Shown here one piece after another: positions 18,439 to 27,640 of a DNA stretch of 44,165 bases. Origin of the DNA: Methylophaga sp. (GTDB lineage: Bacteria > Pseudomonadota > Gammaproteobacteria > Nitrosococcales > Methylophagaceae); the NCBI GenBank assembly GCA_002733505.1, contig NVVW01000022.1:1-44165 (forward strand), read 5' to 3'. Position numbers and translations under genes: made by a program. Under the pieces are notes generated by a model. It was not told where the DNA came from and searched no databases. It saw nothing but the letters and a program-made list of their open reading frames with translations. Numbering within the stretch: position 1 is the first letter of the stretch; the number at the start of each line of letters is the position of its first letter.

Positions 18439-18444
18439 TGCCCA

Positions 18445-18710
18445 GATACCCAAACTACTTGGAGATGCAGGCTTCAGAGTTCAGTACGAATGTCAGGGCA
18501 AGGCGCAAGGCGCAGGAAATGGCTAGTCCTTGTCAAACATTGCAACGTAGCACTGGCTTTCGCACTGAGATCCCGAAGGGCATGATGATAAACTACCATC
18601 TTCTACGTTATAAAATGGTGAACTAGAATGACTAGTCCTACAATTTTATGCCTCAAATATGGTAGCTTTTCATCATGCTGAAACCTACATCTCCAAATAG
18701 CTCGGGTATT
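18445..18710 (+). mobile_element. 266-bp MITE-like inverted-repeat element, copy A
   Basis: The ends are imperfect inverted repeats of about 32 bp (ATACCCAAACTACTTGGAG on the left against its complement at the right end). The interior aligns end to end with the reverse complement of 23355-23620. It contains two hairpins: arms 18477-18488 with 18561-18572, and arms 18593-18599 with 18659-18665. It encodes no transposase, so it would move only with help. It lies between rnfC and rnfD, begins four bases after the ancestral rnfD ATG, and contains the present rnfD start codon. Confidence 0.85.
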
Positions 18711-19730
18711 AGCCGCTTATCATCACCTTTTTTATCAGGCACTAATCGCGTAACCCTGCAAATGTTGCAATTATTGCTAGCACTAGTGCCCGCAGTCATT
18801 GGTATTGTGTATTTCTTTGGCCCTAGTGTACTTATCACCATGGCGTTAGCCATAGTCGTGGCACTGCTAGCAGAAGCATTGATGCTAAAACTACGTAATC
18901 GTCCACTAAAACCCTTCTTAACCGATGGCAGTGCTATTGTTACAGCTGCGTTACTTGCTATCGCCTTACCACCTCTTGCTCCATGGTGGTTAGTTACAAC
19001 CGGTATATTGTTTGCCATAATTTTTGCAAAACATCTTTATGGCGGTTTGGGTTACAACCCCTTCAACCCTGCAATGGTGGCCTATGTAGTTTTGCTAATT
19101 TCATTTCCATTAGAAATGACAACATGGTTACCTGTCACAACACTAAGTGAGCAACCGCTTAATTTTGAGTCCACATTTCAAATGATATTTACAGGTCAAG
19201 TGAGCAGTGGCATTGCTATTGATTCGCTGTCAGGCGCTACGCCACTTGATGCGATGAAAACACAAATAGGCTTACTGCAAAACCCTGCTGATATTATGCA
19301 ACAACCACTGTTTGGCTTATTCAGTGGTAAAGGCTGGGAATGGATCAATATTTTATTTATTATTGGCGGTCTATACCTGCTTTATCGCCGTGTTATCAGT
19401 TGGCATATCCCGACGGCTATGATTGTTAGCTTGGCTATAATAAGTGGCATCACATGGCTGGTCGCACCTGAAACAACCGCTTCGCCATTATTCCATCTGC
19501 TGAGTGGTGGCACCATGTTAGGTGCGTTCTTTATTGCTACCGATCCGATCACTGCATCAACAACCGTCAAAGGTCGACTAGTATTTGGTGCGGGCGTGGG
19601 CTTATTAACCTATATTATTCGTGTGTGGGGTGGTTATCCTGATGGCATCGCCTTTGCTGTTATATTGATGAATATGTTGGTGCCATTAATTGATTACTAT
19701 ACCCAACCCAAAGTATATGGGGCGAAATAA
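18675..19730 (+). CDS. rnfD: Rnf complex subunit RnfD
   Basis: RnfD is a membrane subunit with a covalently bound FMN. The attachment motif is SLSGATPLDAMK near residue 180, with the flavinylated Thr in SGAT. About ten membrane segments are seen and the length is 351 residues. Conserved RnfD sequence starts around SSPFLSGTNRVTLQML. The first ~12 codons, including the ATG, come from the right terminus of the inserted element, and no clear ribosome site precedes the ATG. The old start, ATG at 18438 overlapping the rnfC stop, now reads into a 62-codon dead-end frame. Confidence 0.93.
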   Translation: MLKPTSPNSSGISRLSSPFLSGTNRVTLQMLQLLLALVPAVIGIVYFFGPSVLITMALAIVVALLAEALMLKLRNRPLKPFLTDGSAIVTAALLAIALPPLAPWWLVTTGILFAIIFAKHLYGGLGYNPFNPAMVAYVVLLISFPLEMTTWLPVTTLSEQPLNFESTFQMIFTGQVSSGIAIDSLSGATPLDAMKTQIGLLQNPADIMQQPLFGLFSGKGWEWINILFIIGGLYLLYRRVISWHIPTAMIVSLAIISGITWLVAPETTASPLFHLLSGGTMLGAFFIATDPITASTTVKGRLVFGAGVGLLTYIIRVWGGYPDGIAFAVILMNMLVPLIDYYTQPKVYGAK

Positions 19731-20359
19731 TGAATCAGGTCCAAAGCCATATTCTAAAAGTTTCCTTGATGCTGGCAGTTTTTGCCATCGTTGCTACTAG
19801 CTTAGTGAGTTTCACCGAAATTAATACACGTGAACAAATTAAAGAAAATGAACGTCAAGCACTATTAGCTGCGCTCAATGAATTAGTTGATGCTGATAGC
19901 TATGATAATGATATTTTAGCAGATACTATTCTTTTGCCCGCTGTCACTGAACTAGGCACAACAGAAGCTATTCAAATTTATCGTGCTCGTAAAGGTGAAA
20001 AACCTGTTGCAACCGTACTGACCAGCATTGCACCTGATGGCTATAGCGGCAAAATAAAACTACTTGTTTGCATTAATTATGATGGTAGCCTTGGCGGTGT
20101 GCGTGTTATTCAACATAAAGAAACACCCGGATTAGGTGATAAAATTGAGGCTAAAAAAACAGATTGGATTTTAGCTTTCAAAGGCTTATCATTACAGAAC
20201 CCTAGTGAATCAAAATGGAAAGTGAAAAAAGATGGCGGGGAATTTGACCAATTTACCGGTGCGACCATTACGCCTCGTGCTATAGTCACAGCGGTGAAAA
20301 AAGCATTACTCTATTTTGAAAAACATCGCGATGAATTATTTGAGGTCACTGAACAATGA
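19730..20359 (+). CDS. rnfG: Rnf complex subunit RnfG
   Basis: RnfG is anchored by an N-terminal helix ([16 protein letters not shown]) and carries a periplasmic covalently bound FMN at the Thr of [12 protein letters not shown] near residue 177. The 209-residue length is normal. Its start overlaps the rnfD stop by one base and its end overlaps rnfE by four, so translation is coupled. Confidence 0.96.
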   Translation: MNQVQSHILKVSLMLAVFAIVATSLVSFTEINTREQIKENERQALLAALNELVDADSYDNDILADTILLPAVTELGTTEAIQIYRARKGEKPVATVLTSIAPDGYSGKIKLLVCINYDGSLGGVRVIQHKETPGLGDKIEAKKTDWILAFKGLSLQNPSESKWKVKKDGGEFDQFTGATITPRAIVTAVKKALLYFEKHRDELFEVTEQ

Positions 20360-21051
20360 GCAGTATCTATCGCCCAATTATTCGTGAAGGATTATGGAAG
20401 AACAATCCTGCCTTAGTCCAACTATTAGGCTTATGTCCTCTGCTTGCTGTCAGTAATACCGTTATTAATGGTTTGGGATTAGGGCTAGCCACTATTTTGA
20501 CCTTAGTTGCCTCTAACGGCATAATTTCATTGCTTCGTAATCATATTCCCGATGAAGCACGGTTACCTGTTTTTGTATTGATCATTGCTTCAATCGTAAC
20601 CATTATTGAGCTGTCGATGAATGCGTGGTTTCATGAGCTTTATTTAATATTAGGTATTTTTATCCCGTTAATTGTAACCAACTGTGCCATCATCGGCCGT
20701 GCTGAAGCTTTTGCTGCACGCAATCCTGTTGGCCCCGCATTGGTTGATGGTTTGATGATGGGCATTGGATTCACTGCTGTTTTAGTGCTTTTAGGTGCGA
20801 TGCGTGAACTGATCGGTATGGGTACATTATTTAGTGAAGCACACTTAATGTTTGGTGACGCGGCAAAAAACTTAACCATTACCGTATTTGAAGATTATCG
20901 CGGCTTTTTATTGGCACTATTGCCGCCCGGTGCTTTTATTGGGCTGGGTTTAATTGTGGCATTAAAAAACGTAATTGATGCTCGCCTATCAACTAAACAA
21001 ACTCAGACTATTATAGAAATCGAAGCCGAAGCCATTCCAGCGCCTAACTAA
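20356..21051 (+). CDS. rnfE: Rnf complex subunit RnfE
   Basis: RnfE is homologous to RnfA, with six membrane helices in inverted topology. It holds the paired motifs [17 protein letters not shown] near residue 17 and [15 protein letters not shown] near residue 108, whose cysteines contribute to the membrane FeS cluster. The 231-residue length is usual. Its stop overlaps the nth start by one base. Confidence 0.96.
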   Translation: MSSIYRPIIREGLWKNNPALVQLLGLCPLLAVSNTVINGLGLGLATILTLVASNGIISLLRNHIPDEARLPVFVLIIASIVTIIELSMNAWFHELYLILGIFIPLIVTNCAIIGRAEAFAARNPVGPALVDGLMMGIGFTAVLVLLGAMRELIGMGTLFSEAHLMFGDAAKNLTITVFEDYRGFLLALLPPGAFIGLGLIVALKNVIDARLSTKQTQTIIEIEAEAIPAPN

Positions 21052-21692
21052 TGAATCAAGCCCAACGCCACGATTTTTTTGCGACGCTCAAGGCGCATAA
21101 ACCCGAACCCACTACCGAGCTTAATTATTATTCTACCTTTGAATTATTGATTGCCGTTATTTTATCGGCACAAGCAACCGATGTGGGTGTCAATAAAGCC
21201 ACGGATAAACTGTATCCCATTGCCAATACACCTCAAGCGATTTTAGATTTAGGCGTTGACGGACTTAAACAGTATATTAAAACCATTGGTTTATATAATA
21301 GTAAAGCAGAAAATGTGATTAAAACCTGTCGGCAGTTACTCGAATTGCACGATGGTGAAGTGCCAGATGATCGTGAAGCACTTGAGGCCTTACCCGGCGT
21401 AGGTCGAAAAACAGCCAATGTTATTCTAAACACCGTTTTCAAACACCCCGTCATTGCCGTTGATACCCATTTATTTCGGCTTTCCAATCGTACTGGTTTG
21501 GCGAAAGGTAAAACGGTGCGTGCTGTTGAAGATAAGCTAATGAAAGTCGTGCCTGATGAGTTTAAACAAGATGCACATCACTGGTTAATTTTGCACGGCC
21601 GTTATGTGTGCATTGCTCGAAAACCACAATGTGGCATCTGTGTCGTCTCACATTTATGCGATGATTTTCGTCGTCAAAAAAAAGCGGCATAA
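21051..21692 (+). CDS. nth: Endonuclease III
   Basis: A DNA glycosylase/AP lyase that removes oxidised pyrimidines. The helix-hairpin-helix LPGVGRKTANVIL contains the catalytic Lys, and VDTHLFRLSNRTGL contains the catalytic Asp. The C-terminal [4Fe-4S] motif C-x6-C-x2-C-x5-C is seen in CIARKPQCGICVVSHLC. Length is 213 residues. Its position after rnfE is conserved in gammaproteobacteria including E. coli. Confidence 0.97.
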   Translation: MNQAQRHDFFATLKAHKPEPTTELNYYSTFELLIAVILSAQATDVGVNKATDKLYPIANTPQAILDLGVDGLKQYIKTIGLYNSKAENVIKTCRQLLELHDGEVPDDREALEALPGVGRKTANVILNTVFKHPVIAVDTHLFRLSNRTGLAKGKTVRAVEDKLMKVVPDEFKQDAHHWLILHGRYVCIARKPQCGICVVSHLCDDFRRQKKAA

Positions 21693-22114
21693 TGTTTGAT
21701 CAAAACCGCCAACAATTACGCCAAATGTATCATGATACTTGGCAAAAAAAACAAGCTAATGCATCATTATCGGCATTAGAATCAATGATCGCCCAAGTGA
21801 TCAGCGAACATGCTGAATATCATAAAATATTTAATAGTGATGCCAGCCTAGAACAGGACTATTTTGTGGAGGACGGACAGACTAATCCCTTTCTTCATAT
21901 GGGTTTACATCTCTCTTTGCATGAACAAATATCTACCAATCGTCCTACCGGAATTCGTGATCTCTATCAGCAATTACGTGCTAAATTCGGCAATACTCAT
22001 GATGCAGAGCATCAGATGATGGAATGTTTGACTGAAAGTCTGTGGATCGCCCAACGTAATAAACAAACACCCTCAGAATCTGACTATTTAATAGCATTAC
22101 AAAAATTAGTGTGA
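21692..22114 (+). CDS. DUF1841 family protein
   Basis: A 140-residue soluble protein beginning MFDQNRQQLRQMYHDTW. It contains the family-typical stretch NPFLHMGLHLSLHEQISTNR and AEHQMMECLTESLW. The function is unknown. The start overlaps the nth stop by one base, so it is the last gene of the rnf-nth transcription unit. Confidence 0.82.
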   Translation: MFDQNRQQLRQMYHDTWQKKQANASLSALESMIAQVISEHAEYHKIFNSDASLEQDYFVEDGQTNPFLHMGLHLSLHEQISTNRPTGIRDLYQQLRAKFGNTHDAEHQMMECLTESLWIAQRNKQTPSESDYLIALQKLV

Positions 22115-22161
22115 ATACTAATTTCACCGCTGATCAACGGATAAAAAAACAAGGATAAATT

Positions 22162-23160
22162 ATGAAAGCTTTAGGGTTCAGCAGTAACGATACATCAGCA
22201 CAATTACTTGAACAATCCACACCACAGGCAACGGCACATGACTTGCTCATCAAAATTGATGCTATTGCCGTTAACCCCGTCGACACTAAAGTCAAAGCCA
22301 GTATTAAAGCCCCCATATCACCCGCTAAAATAGTGGGTTGGGATGCTACAGGCACGGTGGTTGCCATAGGTGATCACGTTGAGTTATTCAAACTCGGTGA
22401 TAACGTTTTCTATGCCGGCGATGTAACTCGTCCCGGTTGTTATGCCAGTCATCAACTGGTTGATGAGCGTATTGTTGGCCATGCGCCTACATCATTATCT
22501 GTAACAGAAATAGCCGCTATGCCACTTACCAGTATTACCGCATGGCAAGCATTATTTTCTCGTCTTCGGATCAATAAAAAACACGATGCAGGTAAAAATA
22601 TCCTTATTATTGGTGGTGCCGGCGGTGTGGGCTCTATTGCTATTCAGTTGGCAAAAAAAGTGGCAGGGCTTAATGTTATTACTACCGCTTCTCGCTCTGA
22701 ATCTGAGCAATGGTGTCGAAAAATGGGCGCTGACCATGTGATAAATCATCATAGCGAAATGGTGTTGCAATATCGTACTTTAGGCCTGCGTGATCCTGAT
22801 TATATTTTATGTTTGAATGATACCGATCGACACTTTGCTGCTATGGCAGAACTGATTGCGCCTCAAGGATTAATTTGCAGTATTGTTGGCACTCAACAAA
22901 AACATGATTTAGATTGTCTAAAATCAAAAAGCGCCGGTTTTGTCTGGGAGTTTATGTTTACCCGGTCTATGTTTAAAACTAGTGATATGATTGAACAACA
23001 TCATTTGCTCAACACTATTGCAAAACTGCTTGATGACGGGATATTAACCAGCACATTGAACCACGTTATTGGCCCGCTAACTACCGAAAATATTGAGAAA
23101 GCACATATAAAATTATTATCTGGATCAACTATCGGTAAATTAGTTTTAACATCAATATAA
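22162..23160 (+). CDS. Zinc-type alcohol dehydrogenase-like / quinone oxidoreductase
   Basis: A 332-residue medium-chain dehydrogenase/reductase. The N-terminal GroES-like domain has NPVDTKVKAS. The NADPH-binding motif GGAGGVGSIAIQLAKK is near residue 150. Zinc ligands of true alcohol dehydrogenases are not conserved, so it is probably an NADPH:quinone or enone reductase of the zinc-binding-ADH-like (ZADH/QOR) subgroup. AAGGA lies before the ATG. It is separate from the rnf unit by about 47 bp. Confidence 0.88.
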   Translation: MKALGFSSNDTSAQLLEQSTPQATAHDLLIKIDAIAVNPVDTKVKASIKAPISPAKIVGWDATGTVVAIGDHVELFKLGDNVFYAGDVTRPGCYASHQLVDERIVGHAPTSLSVTEIAAMPLTSITAWQALFSRLRINKKHDAGKNILIIGGAGGVGSIAIQLAKKVAGLNVITTASRSESEQWCRKMGADHVINHHSEMVLQYRTLGLRDPDYILCLNDTDRHFAAMAELIAPQGLICSIVGTQQKHDLDCLKSKSAGFVWEFMFTRSMFKTSDMIEQHHLLNTIAKLLDDGILTSTLNHVIGPLTTENIEKAHIKLLSGSTIGKLVLTSI

Positions 23161-23195
23161 AAACAGCGCATTCCACCAAACCTATTATCGTCATG

Positions 23196-23354
23196 TACCC
23201 GTGATCATTCAAAGTACGGTTTTTTGGTATGTATAATGGATGAGGTAGCAAGGCATAATAGTGATGTAATAGCTATCCTATTGCTCACTATTATAACGCA
23301 GCTAGCGCATTCAGTATACGTGCTAAAAATCTGTATTTTGAATGGTCACGGGTA
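23196..23354. repeat. 159-bp palindromic inverted-repeat element, type 2
   Basis: The ends are inverted repeats of about 30 bp (TACCCGTGATCATTCAAAG on the left; complement of TACCCGTGACCATTCAAAA on the right). A second internal palindrome pairs CATAATAGTGA with TCACTATTATA. No protein is encoded. It directly abuts the 266-bp element that begins at 23355. Confidence 0.75.
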
Positions 23355-23620
23355 TATACCCAAAATACTTGAAGATGCAGGTTTCAGCAAGAGAAGAAGC
23401 CATTATATTCTAGGCATAAATCCGTAGAATGAGTCATTCTCATTTAAGGATTTATAACGACGAAGATAATGGCTTATCCTCTTGCCCTACGGGAGCTTAG
23501 CACGAATGCCAGCACTGCGTTACAATGCTCGACAAGGACTAGTCATTGCCTACACATTGCGCCTTGTTCTGGCCTCCGTGCTAAGCTCTGAAATCTACAT
23601 CTTCAAGTAATTTGGATATA
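23355..23620 (-). mobile_element. 266-bp MITE-like inverted-repeat element, copy B
   Basis: Terminal inverted repeats of about 33 bp (TATACCCAAAATACTTGAAG at the left, complement of TATATCCAAATTACTTGAAG at the right) enclose two hairpins. One has arms GCCATTAT (23399-23406) and ATAATGGC (23466-23473), extended by ATAAATCC/GGATTTAT. The other has perfect 12-bp arms GAGCTTAGCACG (23493-23504) and CGTGCTAAGCTC (23577-23588). Its reverse complement aligns over its full length with 18445-18710. It ends eight bases before the dnaG start codon. Confidence 0.88.
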
Positions 23621-23628
23621 GTTCTAAT

Positions 23629-25356
23629 ATGGCCGGCCAAATCCCCCCCCAATTTATTGATGACTTATTAACCCGCGTTGACGTTGTTGATGTTGTTGAT
23701 GCGCGCGTGCCATTAAAAAAAGCAGGCAAAAACCTGCAAGCCTGTTGCCCATTCCATAACGAAAAAACGCCCTCGTTTACCGTCAGCCCTGAGAAGCAGT
23801 TTTATCACTGTTTTGGTTGTGGCGCACACGGCACGGCAATTGGTTTTTTGATGGAATACGATCAAATGAGTTTCCCTGAGGCGATTCAAGAGTTGGCGGA
23901 TCTGGCGGGCATGACCGTGCCAACGACAAGTTTTGTGAACGCCCAACCTTCAAGACAAAACCTGTATGACTTGACGGATAAAGTCAGCCAATATTATGTA
24001 CATCAGCTACACAATCATCCGCAAAAGACGGCTTTTGTAAATTATTTGCAACAACGAGGCTTGTCTGCGCAAATTATTGAACACTTCAATATCGGCATGG
24101 CACCAGACGGTTGGGATAATGTGCTAAAAACGTTCGGTGCAAATGATCAAGCGCGCAAGCAGTTAGATGAGGTTGGTTTATTAAGCAGCAATGATAAAGG
24201 ACGGCAATATGATCGCTTCCGTAACCGCATTATGTTTCCAATTAAAGATCGCCGGGGACGCGTTGTAGGATTCGGCGGTCGCGTATTGGATGACAGCACG
24301 CCAAAATACTTAAATTCACCCGAAACCCCACTTTTTCATAAAGGCAATGAGCTTTATGGTTTATTCCAAGCGCGCAAAGCCAATCGAAAATTAGAGCGAA
24401 TCATTATCGTTGAAGGTTATATGGATGTGATTGTGTTAACGGATCATGGCATTACTAATGCGGTGGCAACATTGGGCACGGCAACCACACCTGATCATTT
24501 ACGACAATTATTACGCAGCGCTCCCGAATTAGTATTTTGTTTTGACGGTGATCGTGCGGGTCGCGAAGCCGCATGGCGCGCAGCAGAAAATGCAATGCCA
24601 CTGTTAGGCGGTAATCATCAGCTAAAATTTATGTTTTTGGCTGATGGTGAAGATCCAGATAGCGTGGTGCGACAACAAGGTGCAGAGCAATTTAATCGTT
24701 TAGTGGGTCAGGCGCAGAATTATTCAGACTTCTTTCTAGCCACGCTTGAAGCACAAGTTGATATTAGTTCAATGGATGGCCGTGCCCGATTAATTGAAAT
24801 TGCTAAACCGTATCTTCGGCAGATCCCCGCAGGTATTTATCGTGATATGTTGGAGCAGAGACTAGCAGAAAAAGCCAATACTAACACTGCTATGTTACAC
24901 AAACATCTAGGAAAATCGGCTGAAAATACAGTAAAAAAACATAAAAAGCCATTAAAGTCGTCATCGGCTATTTCTCCAATTAGGATGGCGATTACTATTT
25001 TATTGCAACATCCTGAACTTCATGCCGAGATTGGTGCTTTCGATAAACTGGCATCATTAGAGCGCGCTGGCTTAACTATTTTAGTACAACTACTTGAAAC
25101 TTTAAGCCAGAACCCACATCTAACTACTGCAATGTTATTAGAACGTGCGCGAGATAGTGAACATGAAGGCCATTTGCACCAGTTAGCGCAACAAACCCTA
25201 ACATTGAGTGCTAAGGAATTGCAGCATGAGCTAACAGGCATTATTCAGCAATTGCAGCAACAAGCTATTGAACAGCGCCATGCATATCTAGTAGCAAAGG
25301 GTTTAGGCAACTTGACGGACGAAGAACGAATAGAAATTAATAGCTTAAATAGTTAA
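23629..25356 (+). CDS. dnaG: DNA primase
   Basis: DnaG makes RNA primers at the replication fork. The 575-residue protein has the N-terminal CHC2 zinc finger (CCPFHNEKTPSF then HCFGCGAHG). The catalytic TOPRIM domain shows IIVEGYMDVIVL and FCFDGDRAGREAAWRA. A C-terminal helicase-interaction region follows. It precedes rpoD, as in the macromolecular synthesis operon, but rpsU is not directly upstream. Instead the start lies eight bases after a miniature element, and no ribosome site is visible in that short gap. Confidence 0.96.
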   Translation: MAGQIPPQFIDDLLTRVDVVDVVDARVPLKKAGKNLQACCPFHNEKTPSFTVSPEKQFYHCFGCGAHGTAIGFLMEYDQMSFPEAIQELADLAGMTVPTTSFVNAQPSRQNLYDLTDKVSQYYVHQLHNHPQKTAFVNYLQQRGLSAQIIEHFNIGMAPDGWDNVLKTFGANDQARKQLDEVGLLSSNDKGRQYDRFRNRIMFPIKDRRGRVVGFGGRVLDDSTPKYLNSPETPLFHKGNELYGLFQARKANRKLERIIIVEGYMDVIVLTDHGITNAVATLGTATTPDHLRQLLRSAPELVFCFDGDRAGREAAWRAAENAMPLLGGNHQLKFMFLADGEDPDSVVRQQGAEQFNRLVGQAQNYSDFFLATLEAQVDISSMDGRARLIEIAKPYLRQIPAGIYRDMLEQRLAEKANTNTAMLHKHLGKSAENTVKKHKKPLKSSSAISPIRMAITILLQHPELHAEIGAFDKLASLERAGLTILVQLLETLSQNPHLTTAMLLERARDSEHEGHLHQLAQQTLTLSAKELQHELTGIIQQLQQQAIEQRHAYLVAKGLGNLTDEERIEINSLNS

Positions 25357-25445
25357 AATCTGCGCAAACAAAAACGTGCATTATTATAGACTTATAGTTA
25401 TAATGTCTGGCTACGCAAAATACATACGACGAATAAAGAGGTCCA

Positions 25446-27242
25446 ATGAAAGATCAACAATCACGCATTAAAGAGCTCATCACGCTGGGTAAGGAACGTG
25501 GTTATCTTACTTACGGTGAGATCAATGATCACTTACCTGAAGATCTGATCGACGCTGATCAAATTGAAGATATCATCAGTATGTTTAGCGATCTCGGTAT
25601 TATGGTTCATGAAGACGGCCTAGATACCGATGAAATGGAGCGTCTAGCAGAAGCAGCATCAAGTAATGATGATGTTTCGGCAGATGAAGCTGCTGCGGTT
25701 TTAGCAAGCTCAGATGGCGAGTTTGGTCGCACCACTGATCCGGTTCGAATGTATATGCGTGAAATGGGTACAGTAGAATTGCTAACCCGAGAAGGCGAAA
25801 TTGTTATCGCAAAACGCATCGAAGCAGGTTTGCGAGAAAGCTTACTCATGCTATCAACGTATGAGCCATGTATTATTACATTCTTAGCCCAATGCGATGC
25901 GGTAGAAGCAGGTGATTTACGCCTGAACGATTTAATCAAAGGCTTTATACTTCCTGAAGAGATCGGTGCAGATATTGTAATTCCCACACCCGTTATCAAG
26001 GTAGCAGGTGAAGAAGATGATGAGGAAGATAATACGCCCACAGGTCCCGATCCTGAAGAATCAAAAGAACGTTTTGATGCTTTACGTAAAGCGTATACAG
26101 ATGCAAAAAGTGCCTCTGAAGAGAATTTGCCAGCAGCACTAGAGCAAGTAACAAGCTTGTTTATGGAGTTTAAATTAACCCCCAAAACATTGATCCTGCT
26201 TAATAGTTTAATGCGCGATACCGTTTCAGTTATCCGTCAACAAGAACGCACCATTTCGAAAATTGTTGTTGATACCGCGCGGATGAATCGTCGTGATTTT
26301 ATTGATTCATTCACCGGCAACGAAGTCAATCTTCAATGGATTGACAAACACGTTCGTGCAAAAAAACATTATTCATCAACCATTAAGAAAAACCTTGATG
26401 CCATCTTAGCTGCTCAAACAACCATGGCAGAGCTTGCTGAAGAGCGTGGCATTGATATCCCTGCAATCAAAGAAATTAACCGTCAAATGTCGATTTCTGA
26501 AGCCAAAGCACGTCGCGCCAAAAAAGAAATGGTCGAAGCTAATTTACGACTCGTTATCTCGATTGCTAAAAAATATACCAACCGTGGTTTACAGTTCTTA
26601 GATTTAATCCAAGAAGGTAATATTGGCTTGATGAAAGCGGTTGATAAATTTGAATATCAACGTGGTTATAAATTTTCAACCTATGCAACATGGTGGATCC
26701 GCCAAGCAATCACTCGTTCAATTGCCGACCAAGCACGCACAATTCGTATCCCAGTGCACATGATTGAAACAATCAACAAGCTGAACCGAATTGCACGCCA
26801 AATGCTGCAAGAAATGGGTCGCGAACCAACACCGCAAGAATTAGCGGAACGCGTTGAAATGCCAGAAGACAAAGTGCGTAAAGTACTGAAAATTTCTAAA
26901 GAGCCAATTTCAATGGAAACACCGATTGGTGATGATGAAGATTCACACCTAGGTGATTTTGTAGAAGACGTAAATGTCATGTCACCACAAGATTCAGCAA
27001 TGAACGAAGGCCTAAGAGAAGCAACACAAGGCATCTTAGGTGGCTTAACAGAACGTGAAGCAAAAGTATTGCGTATGCGTTTTGGTATCGACATGAACAC
27101 CGATCACACACTAGAAGAAGTGGGCAAACAATTTGACGTAACACGTGAACGTATTCGTCAAATAGAAGCAAAAGCATTGCGTAAGCTACGCCACCCAACA
27201 CGATCTGATCAGCTAAGGAGCTTCTTAGATTTAGACAACTAA
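25446..27242 (+). CDS. rpoD: RNA polymerase primary sigma factor RpoD
   Basis: Sigma-70, 598 residues. Region 1.1 lies at the N-terminus. Region 1.2 has [20 protein letters not shown]. An acidic non-conserved insert follows, with [16 protein letters not shown] near residue 190. Region 2 has [20 protein letters not shown] and [14 protein letters not shown]. Region 4 has [26 protein letters not shown] precedes the ATG. A TATAAT-like box lies about 45 bp upstream, so rpoD may also have its own promoter in addition to read-through from dnaG. Confidence 0.98.
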   Translation: MKDQQSRIKELITLGKERGYLTYGEINDHLPEDLIDADQIEDIISMFSDLGIMVHEDGLDTDEMERLAEAASSNDDVSADEAAAVLASSDGEFGRTTDPVRMYMREMGTVELLTREGEIVIAKRIEAGLRESLLMLSTYEPCIITFLAQCDAVEAGDLRLNDLIKGFILPEEIGADIVIPTPVIKVAGEEDDEEDNTPTGPDPEESKERFDALRKAYTDAKSASEENLPAALEQVTSLFMEFKLTPKTLILLNSLMRDTVSVIRQQERTISKIVVDTARMNRRDFIDSFTGNEVNLQWIDKHVRAKKHYSSTIKKNLDAILAAQTTMAELAEERGIDIPAIKEINRQMSISEAKARRAKKEMVEANLRLVISIAKKYTNRGLQFLDLIQEGNIGLMKAVDKFEYQRGYKFSTYATWWIRQAITRSIADQARTIRIPVHMIETINKLNRIARQMLQEMGREPTPQELAERVEMPEDKVRKVLKISKEPISMETPIGDDEDSHLGDFVEDVNVMSPQDSAMNEGLREATQGILGGLTEREAKVLRMRFGIDMNTDHTLEEVGKQFDVTRERIRQIEAKALRKLRHPTRSDQLRSFLDLDN

Positions 27243-27249
27243 AGATTAT

Positions 27250-27326
27250 GGGCCTGTAGCTCAGCTGGTTAGAGCAGGGGACTCATAATCCCTTTGTCCG
27301 GGGTTCAAGTCCCTGCAGGCCCACCA
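27250..27326 (+). tRNA. tRNA with CAU anticodon, probably tRNA-Ile2
   Basis: A 77-nt cloverleaf with CCA encoded. The acceptor pairs GGGCCTG with CAGGCCC, the discriminator is A, and the anticodon loop is CTCATAA with CAT at 27284-27286. The C4-G69 and C5-G68 pairs are the known recognition pairs of the lysidine synthetase TilS, and E. coli ileX is also close to rpoD, so isoleucine (lysidine) is favoured over elongator methionine. Its 3' half is the integration site of the downstream element. Confidence 0.93.
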
Positions 27327-27327
27327 T
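27282..27327 (+). repeat. attL: 46-bp tRNA 3'-end repeat
   Basis: Forty-six bases from the anticodon arm to one base after CCA are identical to 37478-37523. They are the left junction of the integrated element and keep the tRNA complete. Confidence 0.93.
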
Positions 27328-27336
27328 TAATATAAG

Positions 27337-27369
27337 GCCCCAGCACTATTTCGGTGTTGGGGCTTTTTT
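27337..27369 (+). terminator. tRNA terminator carried by the element
   Basis: Stem GCCCCAGCAC with GTGTTGGGGC (one G-T pair) followed by TTTTTT. It is a diverged version of the hairpin after attR at 37535-37566. Confidence 0.88.
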
Positions 27370-27389
27370 GTAGGGAAAGGTTGAGTTAG

Positions 27390-27620
27390 CTAGTCAATAA
27401 TTTCACTCAATCCTTCAATAGCATCAAATCCCAAGCATCTACAATACCAAACAAATTCCACTACATCTATACGACGTTGGCCCACCTCAGTCTTCCCGAC
27501 AAATGAATGTGGTTTTCCAAGAAGTTCGCCCGCTTGACGCATAGTTAGGCCTTTGTTTTCACGTTGTTCGCGCAACCATTGAGATATCTTCTGAGACTCT
27601 GGGGAATATAGTGTTTTCAT
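27390..27620 (-). CDS. XRE-family regulator of the element
   Basis: A 76-residue helix-turn-helix protein: SQWLREQRENKGLTMRQAG, then PHSFVGKTEVGQRRIDVVEF. It is of the compact Cro/C1-like type used as control or immunity regulator in mobile elements. It is divergent from the cargo operon, and a palindrome lies right before its start codon, so autorepression and control of the cargo promoter are likely. It lies just inside attL. Confidence 0.85.
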   Translation of the reverse strand: MKTLYSPESQKISQWLREQRENKGLTMRQAGELLGKPHSFVGKTEVGQRRIDVVEFVWYCRCLGFDAIEGLSEIID

Positions 27621-27621
27621 T

Positions 27622-27640
27622 TGTTCCGATTATCGGTACA
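27622..27640. promoter_or_regulatory. Palindromic operator beside XRE gene
   Basis: TGTTCCGATTATCGGTACA is a 19-bp near-perfect palindrome (8 of 9 pairs) directly before the XRE start, in the 88-bp divergent region shared with the cargo genes. Confidence 0.65.

Noticed and set aside
18438..18626. 62-codon ORF starting at the rnfC stop.
   Set aside because: It is the ancestral rnfD start reading into the inserted element; its sequence is translated repeat, not a gene.
23224..23427. 67-codon ORF upstream of dnaG.
   Set aside because: It lies across the two palindromic elements and has no ribosome site or protein-like character.
27250..27326. Calling the CAU tRNA an elongator or initiator methionine tRNA.
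   Set aside because: Initiator features (unpaired first base, three G-C pairs before the anticodon loop on both strands) are absent, and the C4-G69/C5-G68 pairs favour tRNA-Ile2; elongator Met is not fully excluded.
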